Source: JBMYQA01 sp049600855 | GTDB taxonomy: Bacteria; Bacteroidota; Bacteroidia; Cytophagales; Flammeovirgaceae | Direction: 5' to 3' | Assembly: GCA_049600855.1 (NCBI GenBank) | Contig: JBMYQA010000101.1 | Span: 1-18,977, forward strand | DNA length: 18,977 nucleotides | Part shown: positions 6,768 to 15,005 of the stretch, one piece after another | Layout: every line of letters starts with the position of its first letter | How positions within the stretch are numbered: the first letter of the stretch is position 1 | Made by a program: the position numbers and the translations under genes | The notes under the pieces: generated by a model | Seen by the model: only the letters and a program-made list of their open reading frames with translations | The model's database searches: none | What the model was told of the DNA's origin: nothing

Positions 6768-6795
6768 CAAGTAACTACCTTGGCGGTTTTTTTTT
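6764..6795 (+). terminator. attenuator terminator upstream of leuC
   Basis: CCGCCAAG at 6764-6771 pairs perfectly with CTTGGCGG at 6779-6786 around a 7-nt loop, followed by nine T residues at 6787-6795. It lies 25 nt before the leuC start, with no gene end just upstream other than the leader peptide, so its role is conditional termination. Confidence 0.93.
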
Positions 6796-6820
6796 AGCAT
6801 AAATTAAATAAACTGGAAAT

Positions 6821-8221
6821 ATGAAAGCCCAGACCTTGTTCGACAAAATATGGGAAAAACACGTCGTCCAACGAAAAGAAGGATATCCTGATGTGTTTTA
6901 CATTGATCGGCACTTCATTCATGAAGTCACCTCCCCACAGGCGTTTAATGGCTTAAGAAATCGGAATATGCCAGTCGCTCGGCCTAAACAGACTATAGCC
7001 ACAGCCGATCACAATGTCCCCACCCTCCATCAACACCTCCCCATTAAAGACGCCCTGTCGCGATTTCAAGTAGATACCCTGATTAAAAACTGTGAAGAAT
7101 TTGGCTTAGAGCTTTATGGCTTAGGACATCCTAATCAAGGAATTGTGCATGTGATTGGCCCAGAACTCGGCATTACCCAACCCGGAATGACCATTGTATG
7201 TGGCGATAGCCATACTTCTACTCATGGTGCATTCGGGACAATCGCATTTGGCATTGGTACCAGTGAAGTTGAACAAGTATTAGCTACTCAGTGTATTCTA
7301 CAGCGAAAACCTAAAACCATGCGCATTACCATTGATGGCGAATTAGGCAAAGGGGTATATGCTAAAGATATCATCTTATTCATTATTGCCCAAATTAGTG
7401 CTTCAGGTGGTACAGGGTATTTTGTAGAATATGCAGGCTCAGCATTCCGATCATTATCTATGGAAGCACGTATGACGGTTTGTAATATGAGCATTGAAAT
7501 GGGTGCACGTGGCGGATTGATTGCGCCTGATCAAACTACTTTTGAGTACATCAAAGGCCGAGCGTTTGCGCCAAAAGGCGAAGCTTGGGACAAAGCATTG
7601 GCTGAATGGAAAACACTTTACAGCGATGATGATGCTGTTTTTGATAAAGAGTTGCGCTTTGATGCAGCAGCTATTGAGCCCATGATTACCTACGGAACCA
7701 ATCCAGGTATGGGCATAGGCATCTCCAAAAACATACCAACGAGAAACGACTTGCCTGAAAATGAAGGGACTACCCTCGAAAAAGCACTCAACTACATGGA
7801 TTTGGAGGCAGGCAAACCGCTATTAGGCAAAGCGATTGACCATGTGTTTATTGGTAGTTGTACCAATTCTCGCATTGAGGATTTGCGCTTGGTCGCTGAT
7901 TTTGTGAAAGGGAAACAAAAAGCGGAACACGTAAATGTATGGATTGTACCTGGTTCTCAGCGCGTAGCCAAGCAAGCTAAAGCTGAAGGACTTGATGAAA
8001 TTTTTAAACAAGCAGGATTTGAATTAAGAGAACCTGGTTGTTCGGCTTGTTTGGCGATGAATGACGACAAAGTTCCTCAAGGAGAGTACTGTGTATCCAC
8101 TTCCAATCGAAACTTTGAAGGCAGACAAGGCCCAGGTTCGCGAACATTTTTAGCCAGCCCACTCACTGCCGCCGTAGCTGCGGTCACGGGAAAAATCACT
8201 GATGTTCGAGAGTTTATTTAA
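6821..8221 (+). CDS. leuC: 3-isopropylmalate dehydratase, large subunit
   Basis: With LeuD it isomerises 2-isopropylmalate to 3-isopropylmalate through a [4Fe-4S] cluster. The protein has 466 residues, the usual length. The three cluster cysteines are Cys347 in FIGSCTNSR and Cys407 and Cys410 in EPGCSACLAMN. Other aconitase-family blocks are TADHNVPT, VCGDSHTSTHGAFG, FGIGTSEVEQVLATQ and GPGSRTFLASP. First structural gene after the attenuator, so its transcription depends directly on leader readthrough. The stop is 22 nt before the leuD start, consistent with coupled expression of the two subunits. No truncation or frameshift. Confidence 0.98.
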   Translation: MKAQTLFDKIWEKHVVQRKEGYPDVFYIDRHFIHEVTSPQAFNGLRNRNMPVARPKQTIATADHNVPTLHQHLPIKDALSRFQVDTLIKNCEEFGLELYGLGHPNQGIVHVIGPELGITQPGMTIVCGDSHTSTHGAFGTIAFGIGTSEVEQVLATQCILQRKPKTMRITIDGELGKGVYAKDIILFIIAQISASGGTGYFVEYAGSAFRSLSMEARMTVCNMSIEMGARGGLIAPDQTTFEYIKGRAFAPKGEAWDKALAEWKTLYSDDDAVFDKELRFDAAAIEPMITYGTNPGMGIGISKNIPTRNDLPENEGTTLEKALNYMDLEAGKPLLGKAIDHVFIGSCTNSRIEDLRLVADFVKGKQKAEHVNVWIVPGSQRVAKQAKAEGLDEIFKQAGFELREPGCSACLAMNDDKVPQGEYCVSTSNRNFEGRQGPGSRTFLASPLTAAVAAVTGKITDVREFI

Positions 8222-8243
8222 TCCATGTTTTAACACAAAAATT

Positions 8244-8840
8244 ATGTCTACGAAGAACTTTTCCCTATTAAACTCGACTTGTGTACCCATAGAAGACGAG
8301 AACATAGATACTGACCAGATTATTCCTGCTAGATTCCTTAAAGCAACTACGCGAGAAGGTTTTGGCGATAATCTATTTCGAGATTGGAGATATCAACAAG
8401 ATGGTACTCCGAATCCTGATTTTGTGTTAAACTCAGACACGTATCAAGGTGAAATTTTAGTTGCTGGTAAAAACTTTGGCTGTGGTTCTAGCCGTGAGCA
8501 CGCTGCTTGGGCCATTGCCGATTATGGTTTCCGAGTCGTCATCTCCAGTTTTTTTGCAGATATTTTCAAAAATAATGCCCTCAATAATCACCTACTTCCT
8601 ATCCAAGTTTCTGAGGAATTTTTAAAGGCGCTATTTGAAGGCATTAAAGCTGATCCAACTACTGAAGTAAACATCAGCCTTTCTGAGCAACATGTCGAAG
8701 TGCCAAGTCTTTCATTAACCACATCTTTCGAGATTAACCCTTATAAAAAGATGTGCCTAGAAAATGGCTTTGCCGATATCGACTATCTCATTTCTCTTAA
8801 AGAAGAAGTTATCAATTACGAAAAGCGTTTAGCATCATGA
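8244..8840 (+). CDS. leuD: 3-isopropylmalate dehydratase, small subunit
   Basis: The swivel-domain subunit of isopropylmalate isomerase, 198 residues, a normal length. Motifs are NIDTDQIIPARFLK near the N-terminus and FGCGSSREHAAWAI in the middle, the loop that closes over the substrate held by LeuC. The start at 8244 (MSTKNFSLLNS) is preferred. An in-frame ATG at 8202 would overlap the end of leuC by 20 nt and add 14 residues (MFESLFNPCFNTKI) without family support. The stop overlaps the leuB start as ATGA (8837-8840), indicating translational coupling. Confidence 0.97.
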   Translation: MSTKNFSLLNSTCVPIEDENIDTDQIIPARFLKATTREGFGDNLFRDWRYQQDGTPNPDFVLNSDTYQGEILVAGKNFGCGSSREHAAWAIADYGFRVVISSFFADIFKNNALNNHLLPIQVSEEFLKALFEGIKADPTTEVNISLSEQHVEVPSLSLTTSFEINPYKKMCLENGFADIDYLISLKEEVINYEKRLAS

Positions 8841-9931
8841 AAACGATAAAAATTGCCGTTTTACCTGGCGATGGTATTGGAGCAGAAGTCACTGCTTCTA
8901 CCGTAGATATTCTTAAAAAAGTGGGGCAATTATTTGGCCATAACATTCAATTCGAGTTTGCAGCAATTGGGCACTCTGCCATTGAAGCCACAGGAAATCC
9001 ACTCCCTGACGAGACATTAGACACTTGTAGAGCTGCTGATGCCGTATTGTTAGGCGCTGTAGGGCATCCCATGTACGATAACAACCCTGGAGCTCAAGTT
9101 CGGCCAGAACAAGGACTATTAAAGTTGAGGAAATCGTTAGGCTTATATGCAAATATCCGCCCGATTAAGTTATTTGATGAGCTGCTAGAGGCTTCTAGTC
9201 TAAAGCCAGAAGTACTCAAAGGTTCTGATATTCTATTCTACCGAGAACTTACAGGAGGGATTTACTTTGGAGAGCCGAGAGAACGCCGAGAAAATGGACA
9301 AGTCGCCATTGATACCTTGGTGTATTCCAAAGAAGAAGTGGCTCGTATTGCCCGTAAAGCATTTACAGCTGCCCAAACCCGTAGAAAAAAGCTCTGTTCG
9401 GTGGATAAAGCCAATGTATTGGAGTCATCACGGTTGTGGCGTGAAACGGTCAATGAAGTTGCTAAAGAATTTCCTGATGTGGAGTTAACCCATCTATTCA
9501 TTGACAATGCGGCGATGCAGTTGATTCGTGATCCAAAGCAATTCGATGTAGTACTTACGGGCAATATGTTTGGTGATATCTTAACAGATGAAGCTTCACA
9601 AATTGCCGGTTCAATGGGCATGCTTCCTTCGGCATCTTTGGGAGATCAAATTGGTTTATATGAACCAATTCATGGCACTGCTCCTGATATTGCAGGTAAA
9701 GGGATTGCCAATCCCATGGCTTCCATTCTTTCAGCAGCATTAATGTTTGACATTTCTTTTGGCTTAAAGGAAGAAAGTCAAACCATTATTCAAGCCATTG
9801 AACAATTTTTACGTGAAGGCTATCGCACTGTGGATATTGCGGATGCAAACACGGAAAAAGACAAAACACTAAATACTGCGCAAACTACTGAAAAACTAGC
9901 TGAGTTTATTGGCTCTGAAACGTTTGCGTAA
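8837..9931 (+). CDS. leuB: 3-isopropylmalate dehydrogenase
   Basis: NAD-dependent oxidative decarboxylase converting 3-isopropylmalate to 2-ketoisocaproate via 2-isopropyl-3-oxosuccinate. The protein has 364 residues, as in other bacteria. Signature blocks are LPGDGIGAEVT, LLGAVGHP, LRKSLGLYANIRPIK, RELTGGIYFG, DKANVLESSRLWRETV, FIDNAAMQL, TGNMFGDILTDEAS and EPIHGTAPDIAGKG. The block with NMFGDILTDEAS supplies the metal-binding aspartates; the HGTAPDIAGKG block is the NAD-binding part. It overlaps leuD by four bases. A 172-nt gap without an obvious terminator separates it from leuA, so leuA may be read from the same transcript, from its own promoter, or both. Confidence 0.98.
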   Translation: MKTIKIAVLPGDGIGAEVTASTVDILKKVGQLFGHNIQFEFAAIGHSAIEATGNPLPDETLDTCRAADAVLLGAVGHPMYDNNPGAQVRPEQGLLKLRKSLGLYANIRPIKLFDELLEASSLKPEVLKGSDILFYRELTGGIYFGEPRERRENGQVAIDTLVYSKEEVARIARKAFTAAQTRRKKLCSVDKANVLESSRLWRETVNEVAKEFPDVELTHLFIDNAAMQLIRDPKQFDVVLTGNMFGDILTDEASQIAGSMGMLPSASLGDQIGLYEPIHGTAPDIAGKGIANPMASILSAALMFDISFGLKEESQTIIQAIEQFLREGYRTVDIADANTEKDKTLNTAQTTEKLAEFIGSETFA

Positions 9932-10103
9932 CAATAAGGTCAAAATTGGCTAAATTGTGAAAGATTCCTGATGAAATCACTTGGGAATTCACATGCAATC
10001 GACAAGCTTAAAAACGAATATGCGAATTAAGAGTTGTATTTTTTTAATATAAAGTTTCCTACCTTAATCAATACTAACGGGAACTTCGAAAAACTTAACA
10101 CCC

Positions 10104-11594
10104 ATGAAACAGAAAGTTGAAATCTTTGATACCACCTTGCGCGATGGAGAGCAGGTGCCTGGATGCCAATTAAATACGGTGGAAAAGATTGAAATTGCCA
10201 AGCAACTTGAGTTACTTGGAGTGGACATCATTGAAGCAGGTTTTCCTGTGTCGAGTCCAGGTGATTTCAACTCCGTTGTGGAGATTTCTAAAGCCGTATC
10301 TGAACCGCGAATTTGCGCACTCACGCGTGCCGTTGAAGCAGATATCGATGCAGCGGCTCAAGCATTAAAATATGCGAAGAAAGGCCGAATACATACTGGA
10401 ATTGGCGCTTCTGATTATCATATAAAATACAAATTCAATAGTACTAGAGATGAAATTGTAGAAAGAGGGGTAAAAGCAGTCAAGTATGCCCGAAACTTAA
10501 TTGATGATGTAGAATTTTATGCTGAAGATGCTGGCCGGGCCGACATCAAGTTTTTAGCGCGCATGATTGAAGCAGTGATTGAGGCAGGGGCTACTGTAGT
10601 AAATATTCCTGACACAACTGGTTTTTGTTTGCCCGATCAGTATGGTGCAAAAATCAAATACTTGATGGAGCACGTTTCCAATATTGACCGTGCAAAAATT
10701 TCTGTCCATTGCCACAACGACTTGGGAATGGCTACAGCCAACTCCATTGCTGGTGTGGCAAATGGAGCACGACAAATTGAGGTAACTATGAATGGCATCG
10801 GCGAACGAGCGGGTAATACTTCGCTAGAAGAAGTGGCGATGGTATTGAAAAAACACAAAGAACTTGGATTGTATACAGATATCAATACCAAACGCATTTA
10901 CCCAACAAGCTTTCTCGTTTCTAAATTGATGAATATGCCCATACAGCCTAATAAAGCCGTAGTAGGGCGTAATGCTTTTGCACATTCCTCAGGTATTCAT
11001 CAGGATGGCTTCTTGAAAAATAAAATTAACTACGAGATTATTTCACCCAAAGAAGTGGGGGTTCCAGACTCATCAATCTTGTTAACTGCGCGTAGTGGTC
11101 GTGCTGCCTTAAAACATCGGTTAAGCTTAATTGGACATTACTTCCATAATGGAGAAATGAATGATGTGTACGAGCGCTTCCTAGAAATGGCTGACCGCAA
11201 AAAAGACATCACTGATGAGGATTTACTTGAACTAGTTGGTGGAAAATCTAGTAAGCCTCCCATCGAGTTAAATCGCTTACAAGTGGTCACTGGTTCGCCA
11301 TTAGAACCGCTGGCTACTGTTTCCTTATGTTATAATGGCGAAGAATACTGCTCAACCTCTACGGGAAATGGCCCTATTGATGCTTCATTAAAAGCGGTAG
11401 ATAAAATCATCAAAAAGAAAACATCATTGGATGAGTTCTTGATTCAGGCGATGGCAGGTGGTAGTGATGATTCGGGAAAAGTACACTTACAACTTAGTCA
11501 TAAAAAACGGATCTATTATGGATTTAGCGCCAACACCGATATTGTTACCGCATCGGTTGAAGCTTATTTAGATGCATTAAATAAAATTATTTGA
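10104..11594 (+). CDS. leuA: 2-isopropylmalate synthase
   Basis: Condenses acetyl-CoA with 2-ketoisovalerate, the committed and feedback-inhibited step of leucine synthesis. The protein has 496 residues with an HMGL-like TIM barrel at about 5-270 and a C-terminal LeuA allosteric domain at about 375-496 (start LNRLQVVTGSPLEP, then STSTGNGPIDASLKAVDK). Metal and catalytic residues are in place: Arg13 and Asp14 in FDTTLRDGEQ, His202 and His204 in HCHNDLG, Asn238 in ERAGNTS. The segment GEQVPGCQLNT replaces the proteobacterial GEQSPGASM and is the form I know from Bacteroidota. A complete regulatory domain suggests feedback inhibition by leucine in addition to attenuation. Being last, after a gap of 172 nt, it differs from leuABCD order. 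A weak promoter-like stretch, TTG at 10034-10036 with TATAAAGTTTC at 10048-10058, precedes it. Confidence 0.97.
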   Translation: MKQKVEIFDTTLRDGEQVPGCQLNTVEKIEIAKQLELLGVDIIEAGFPVSSPGDFNSVVEISKAVSEPRICALTRAVEADIDAAAQALKYAKKGRIHTGIGASDYHIKYKFNSTRDEIVERGVKAVKYARNLIDDVEFYAEDAGRADIKFLARMIEAVIEAGATVVNIPDTTGFCLPDQYGAKIKYLMEHVSNIDRAKISVHCHNDLGMATANSIAGVANGARQIEVTMNGIGERAGNTSLEEVAMVLKKHKELGLYTDINTKRIYPTSFLVSKLMNMPIQPNKAVVGRNAFAHSSGIHQDGFLKNKINYEIISPKEVGVPDSSILLTARSGRAALKHRLSLIGHYFHNGEMNDVYERFLEMADRKKDITDEDLLELVGGKSSKPPIELNRLQVVTGSPLEPLATVSLCYNGEEYCSTSTGNGPIDASLKAVDKIIKKKTSLDEFLIQAMAGGSDDSGKVHLQLSHKKRIYYGFSANTDIVTASVEAYLDALNKII

Positions 11595-11610
11595 TACAAC
11601 TGTTAAATCA

Positions 11611-11649
11611 AAAATAGGCTGCTATCTAAAAGATACAGCCTATTTTTTT
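11611..11649. terminator. bidirectional terminator after leuA
   Basis: AAAATAGGCTG at 11611-11621 pairs with the bases 11636-11646 over 11 bp, and the inner part adds TATCT/AGATA past one bulged C, leaving an AAA loop. T residues continue to 11649. It lies 16 nt after the leuA stop and 16 nt from the stop of the convergent OmpA-family gene, and the A-run on the left arm gives a T-run in the other direction, so it can serve both. Confidence 0.93.
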
Positions 11650-11665
11650 GATTCATCTAATGATC

Positions 11666-14101
11666 TTATTTCTCTCCTCCTCCCTTTTCTTCTAACTTTC
11701 CACCTTTGCGCTCCAATTCGCCACCGATCGTCCCATCGTCGTTTACCTTTAATATTTTAAATTCGGTACGCCTATTTTTAGCTCTGCCTTCTTGGGTTGC
11801 ATTAGAAGCAATCGGCTCGGTTTCACCATAACCTTTAATGTATAAGCGCTTTTTCGGTACGCCTCTAAATACAATTTGCTGAACTACTACAGAAGCTCGT
11901 CGTTCCGATAATTTCATGTTAAATGTATGAGTGCCTAAGTTATCTGTATGTCCACCCACTTCTAAAACCGTTTTGGGATAGGCCTCCATATATCGTACAA
12001 TCTCATCAATGGCTATGTAAGAGCGCTCATCAAGAATACTCGAACCTGGTTTGAAGAATACTTGATGGTCAATATGAACTAATTCTCCTTCATCTGCTTT
12101 AGGTGCTACACGCGCAGTATCTTCGAAATTAGGATCGTATGTAGCAATTCCAATATCTTCCAAGTCTTTTCGAACAATATACTCTACTCGGTTATTTTTC
12201 TTTCGGCTTAGCTCAGACTCATTATTAAAGGCTGGATACCTTGGCCCAACTCCTGAACCCACTACGGCATCAGGATCAACGCCATCCTCTTTTAGTTTCG
12301 CCACAATAGCATCTGCTTTTGCCTTGGTTTCAAATACACTCAATAAGCTATCCTTCGAGTTATCAGAGTGTACCATCACTTCCACTTTATACCCTTCTGG
12401 CAATTGATTGAATAACTCTTTGAGTTCAGAAAGTTCTGGCTCACTTTCAACACGTAAACTAAAATCTTCAGCAAATTTAATATTTTCTAAGCCTTCGTAT
12501 TGGTTATAATCAATCGGTTTCAGTGCTACATTCTGAACCACTTCCAAGTACTCAAACTGATCTGGCACATTGATATTGATGGATTTAAACAAATATCCTT
12601 CGCGGGTTACGCGAATGCCATAATCTTTGTTTGGCGGTAAAATGACGGTATATTTTCCAGTAAAGTCATTTGACGTAGCAATATTGATTGTTTTTTGTGT
12701 CTTATTGTCCACCACCTCAATGGTTGCAGCAAGCGGTTCGTTGGTTTTCACATCAGTCACCACCCCTTTCAATACAATGAGGTTTACCTTTTTCTCAGGG
12801 AAACTCACCATGTAAATGTCTTTTTCCCCAAATGTATCTTCCCGTTGCGAAGAGAAATAGCCTCGCATCCCATCAGCAGACCACACAAAGTAGATGTCAT
12901 CGTCTGAAGTGTTAATGGGATAGCCCATATTTTTAGGCTTCGACCAAGTTCCCGTTTCAGTATCAAGTTCAGAAATAAAAATATCGAAGCCTCCCATACT
13001 TTCAGGGCCATTAGAGCTAAAATACAGGGTTTTTCCATCGGGATGAATGAAGGGGGAATCTTCATCATAAGGACTATTGATGATACTTAAGTTCACGGGT
13101 TTTGCCCAAGATAAATCAGGGAGCCTGCGCACCCAATAGATGTCACGCCCACCCTGTGCCCCTTCTGCTTGTCGATTTGAGGTAAAGAAAAACATCTGCT
13201 CATCGGCAGTGATACTGGCATGTGGCTCCCAGTTTTTACTATTAATGCCATCTTGCATTTTCTTGGGGCGAGTCCATTCCCCTTTTTCATAATCACTAAA
13301 ATAGATATCACCCGATAACCTCGATGAAGTCTCATTTGCACGGTAAATGTACAACTCATCACCATCTGGTGAAAGTCCGATGGACGCATCATGAGACGGT
13401 GTATTAATGTGATCACCAATATTCACGGGCTTGCCCCAATCGCCATTCTCATCTTTTTCTACAATATAGATATCTTCGTAGTGAAGGTTGGTTTCTATTT
13501 CTTTAGGTCCTGTGTTTCCTTCCCTTCTGGAAGTAAAAATTAAACGGGTTTCATCGGCAGAAATTACGGGAGCAAAATCGGGAAATGCCGTATTCACGTT
13601 TTCGCCAAGATTATAAATTTTCACATCTAAAGTATCCTTCAGCAAGGTTTTTCCCACTTCACATTGCTTGATGTACAACTCAATTTCCGATTTAGAAGGC
13701 CCATCATTACTGGCCAAAGCCATGTGCTTTTCGTAATAATGTGCAGCACTATCAAAATCATGATTTAAGTGGTAGGTTTTACCAAGGTAATAATTGATAT
13801 TATCGAACTCTTCTGAACCACTTGAGGCTACTAAAAAACGCTTTTGCGCTGCTTCTGGGTCATTTAGATTCATTAATGCTACACCGTAGAGGTAATTCAT
13901 TTCCTGATTCTTAGGCATCATAGAATCTAGTTGTTCTAACAATGGCATCGCATGGTAATACTCTTGCACCCGAACTGCCTCTCTTGCTTTCGATAGAATT
14001 TTTTTTGGATTTGGTGTCTTCTTTTTCTGAGCTTGCAAGCCCGTAGCAGCACAGATAATCAGAATAAACAATGCTAGTTTAAACTTGGTAGCCGTTTTCA
14101 T
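11666..14101 (-). CDS. PorE-like OmpA-family protein (TPR, PD40 propeller, CRD, OmpA)
   Basis: An 811-residue envelope protein. The signal peptide is about 1-24 (cleaved near LQA-QKKK). Helical TPR-like repeats occupy 32-150. A PD40 beta-propeller of five repeats covers about 170-435 (examples ISADETRLIFTSRR, LSPDGDELYIYR, HPDGKTLYFSSNG, SADGMRGYFSSQR). A carboxypeptidase-regulatory-like domain spans about 442-528. The C-terminal OmpA domain, about 675-786, has the peptidoglycan-binding pattern GGHTDNLGTHTFNMKLSERRA and AKNRRTEF. This order is that of PorE, a type IX secretion component linking the machine to peptidoglycan, but Bacteroidota hold many paralogues. PorE is a lipoprotein; this protein has no lipobox (Cys17 follows Ile-Ile). 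Residues about 546-645 look like a second, degenerate OmpA unit. The gene is convergent with leuA, with a likely promoter at 14257-14290. Confidence 0.93.
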   Translation of the reverse strand: MKTATKFKLALFILIICAATGLQAQKKKTPNPKKILSKAREAVRVQEYYHAMPLLEQLDSMMPKNQEMNYLYGVALMNLNDPEAAQKRFLVASSGSEEFDNINYYLGKTYHLNHDFDSAAHYYEKHMALASNDGPSKSEIELYIKQCEVGKTLLKDTLDVKIYNLGENVNTAFPDFAPVISADETRLIFTSRREGNTGPKEIETNLHYEDIYIVEKDENGDWGKPVNIGDHINTPSHDASIGLSPDGDELYIYRANETSSRLSGDIYFSDYEKGEWTRPKKMQDGINSKNWEPHASITADEQMFFFTSNRQAEGAQGGRDIYWVRRLPDLSWAKPVNLSIINSPYDEDSPFIHPDGKTLYFSSNGPESMGGFDIFISELDTETGTWSKPKNMGYPINTSDDDIYFVWSADGMRGYFSSQREDTFGEKDIYMVSFPEKKVNLIVLKGVVTDVKTNEPLAATIEVVDNKTQKTINIATSNDFTGKYTVILPPNKDYGIRVTREGYLFKSININVPDQFEYLEVVQNVALKPIDYNQYEGLENIKFAEDFSLRVESEPELSELKELFNQLPEGYKVEVMVHSDNSKDSLLSVFETKAKADAIVAKLKEDGVDPDAVVGSGVGPRYPAFNNESELSRKKNNRVEYIVRKDLEDIGIATYDPNFEDTARVAPKADEGELVHIDHQVFFKPGSSILDERSYIAIDEIVRYMEAYPKTVLEVGGHTDNLGTHTFNMKLSERRASVVVQQIVFRGVPKKRLYIKGYGETEPIASNATQEGRAKNRRTEFKILKVNDDGTIGGELERKGGKLEEKGGGEK

Positions 14102-14498
14102 GTATGAGAAATTGATTTGTGAGACAATACAAAGTAATTGCTTTTATAATTGTGATAACGCTGGTTAATGACTAAGTCGTAGGCCTCAGCTGATTTTGAT
14201 CGAATGATTTCTAGGAATAAATGTGTTGGTTAAAGCATTTATTTACTCCTTTTTCCCAAAATTAACTATTTTCATCAGAACTTACTTCAATCTTACACTG
14301 ATTATCCTTAAATAAAACGAGTTTATATTAAAAATAGATACAAGTAAAATATTAAAATGCTTAAAAAGAATCATACCTTATTATCTACTATTCAAATAAG
14401 CCTATTACATCTTAGTAAAATCCCATTAAGAACATCTTGATTCAACTGCTCCTAATATAATTTGCTGTTCATACTGTATCAATTGGTTTCAACATCAC
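14102..14498. other. intergenic region upstream of the OmpA-family gene
   Basis: An AT-rich 397-nt gap between two minus-strand genes. It holds the candidate promoter at 14257-14290. Downstream of the nuoJ stop I see no strong terminator hairpin and no remnant of nuoK or other complex I genes in the three minus-strand frames. No small gene is supported. Confidence 0.5.
14257..14290 (-). promoter_or_regulatory. candidate promoter of the OmpA-family gene
   Basis: Read on the minus strand, TTG (14290-14288) is followed after 23 nt by TAATTTTG (14264-14257), an exact TAnnTTTG. The spacing is at the upper end of the 17-23 nt reported for Flavobacterium. The transcript would start near 14250, giving a leader of about 150 nt. 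Confidence 0.4.
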
Positions 14499-15005
14499 CT
14501 ATGTTTCTTGGCTTCCTTTCCAAGCAATTAATGCGGCACCGATAAGTGCTGCTAACAAGAGAATAGCGGCCAATTCAAACGGAATGAGATAGGTGGTCAT
14601 TAAGCCTACCCCAAGCTCTGGAATTTTTGTCTGTGCAGTTTGGAGTGGTGTATTTTCAAATGTCGTTTGTTTAATTCCGTAAGCGAGAAATATAAATAAT
14701 CCCATACCGAGTAGTAATCCCAGCAACTGATTTTTATGTTCAACCGCCACACCTGCCTGCTGCTTTTGCCGATTGGTAAACATCACACCAAAAATGAGTA
14801 ACACTAGAATTCCTCCTACATAAACCATAATTTGCGTGACGGCAATGAAATCGGCTCCAGCAAACACGTAAATCGCAGCAATAGACAGAAAAGATAACAA
14901 TAGAAAAAATGCATTGTACAATACATTTCTGTTAATTAGGATAAAAATGGCAGCTAATAATGCTGTTCCTCCAAAAAAGTAAAACACCCATTCAGTAATA
15001 CTCAT
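14499..15005 (-). CDS. nuoJ: NADH-quinone oxidoreductase subunit J
   Basis: A 168-residue integral membrane protein with five hydrophobic segments, at about 6-23, 29-48, 52-76, 93-111 and 136-162. This is the ND6/NuoJ fold of the complex I membrane arm. VYVGGILVLLIFGVM (61-75) is the flexible third helix that carries the pi-bulge in known structures, and IPFELAAILLLAALIGA (141-157) is the conserved last helix. Length and motifs are those of intact Bacteroidota NuoJ. The context is not: nuoJ normally sits between nuoI and nuoK, but here it follows an envelope SUMF1/vWA gene with a 4-nt ATGA overlap (15002-15005) and no other nuo gene is in the window. It could be the only copy, detached from a dispersed nuo set, or a second copy. 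Confidence 0.93.
   Translation of the reverse strand: MSITEWVFYFFGGTALLAAIFILINRNVLYNAFFLLLSFLSIAAIYVFAGADFIAVTQIMVYVGGILVLLIFGVMFTNRQKQQAGVAVEHKNQLLGLLLGMGLFIFLAYGIKQTTFENTPLQTAQTKIPELGVGLMTTYLIPFELAAILLLAALIGAALIAWKGSQET

Noticed and set aside
8202..8243. Earlier in-frame ATG for leuD overlapping the end of leuC
   Set aside because: It adds 14 residues without family support; ATG 8244 gives the normal LeuD N-terminus and length.
9971..10030. 19-codon frame before leuA considered as a second leader peptide
   Set aside because: It has only two Leu codons, not adjacent, and no terminator/antiterminator pair follows.
14102..14498. Remnant of nuoK after nuoJ
   Set aside because: Reading the minus strand after the nuoJ stop gives frequent stops and no NuoK-like helices.
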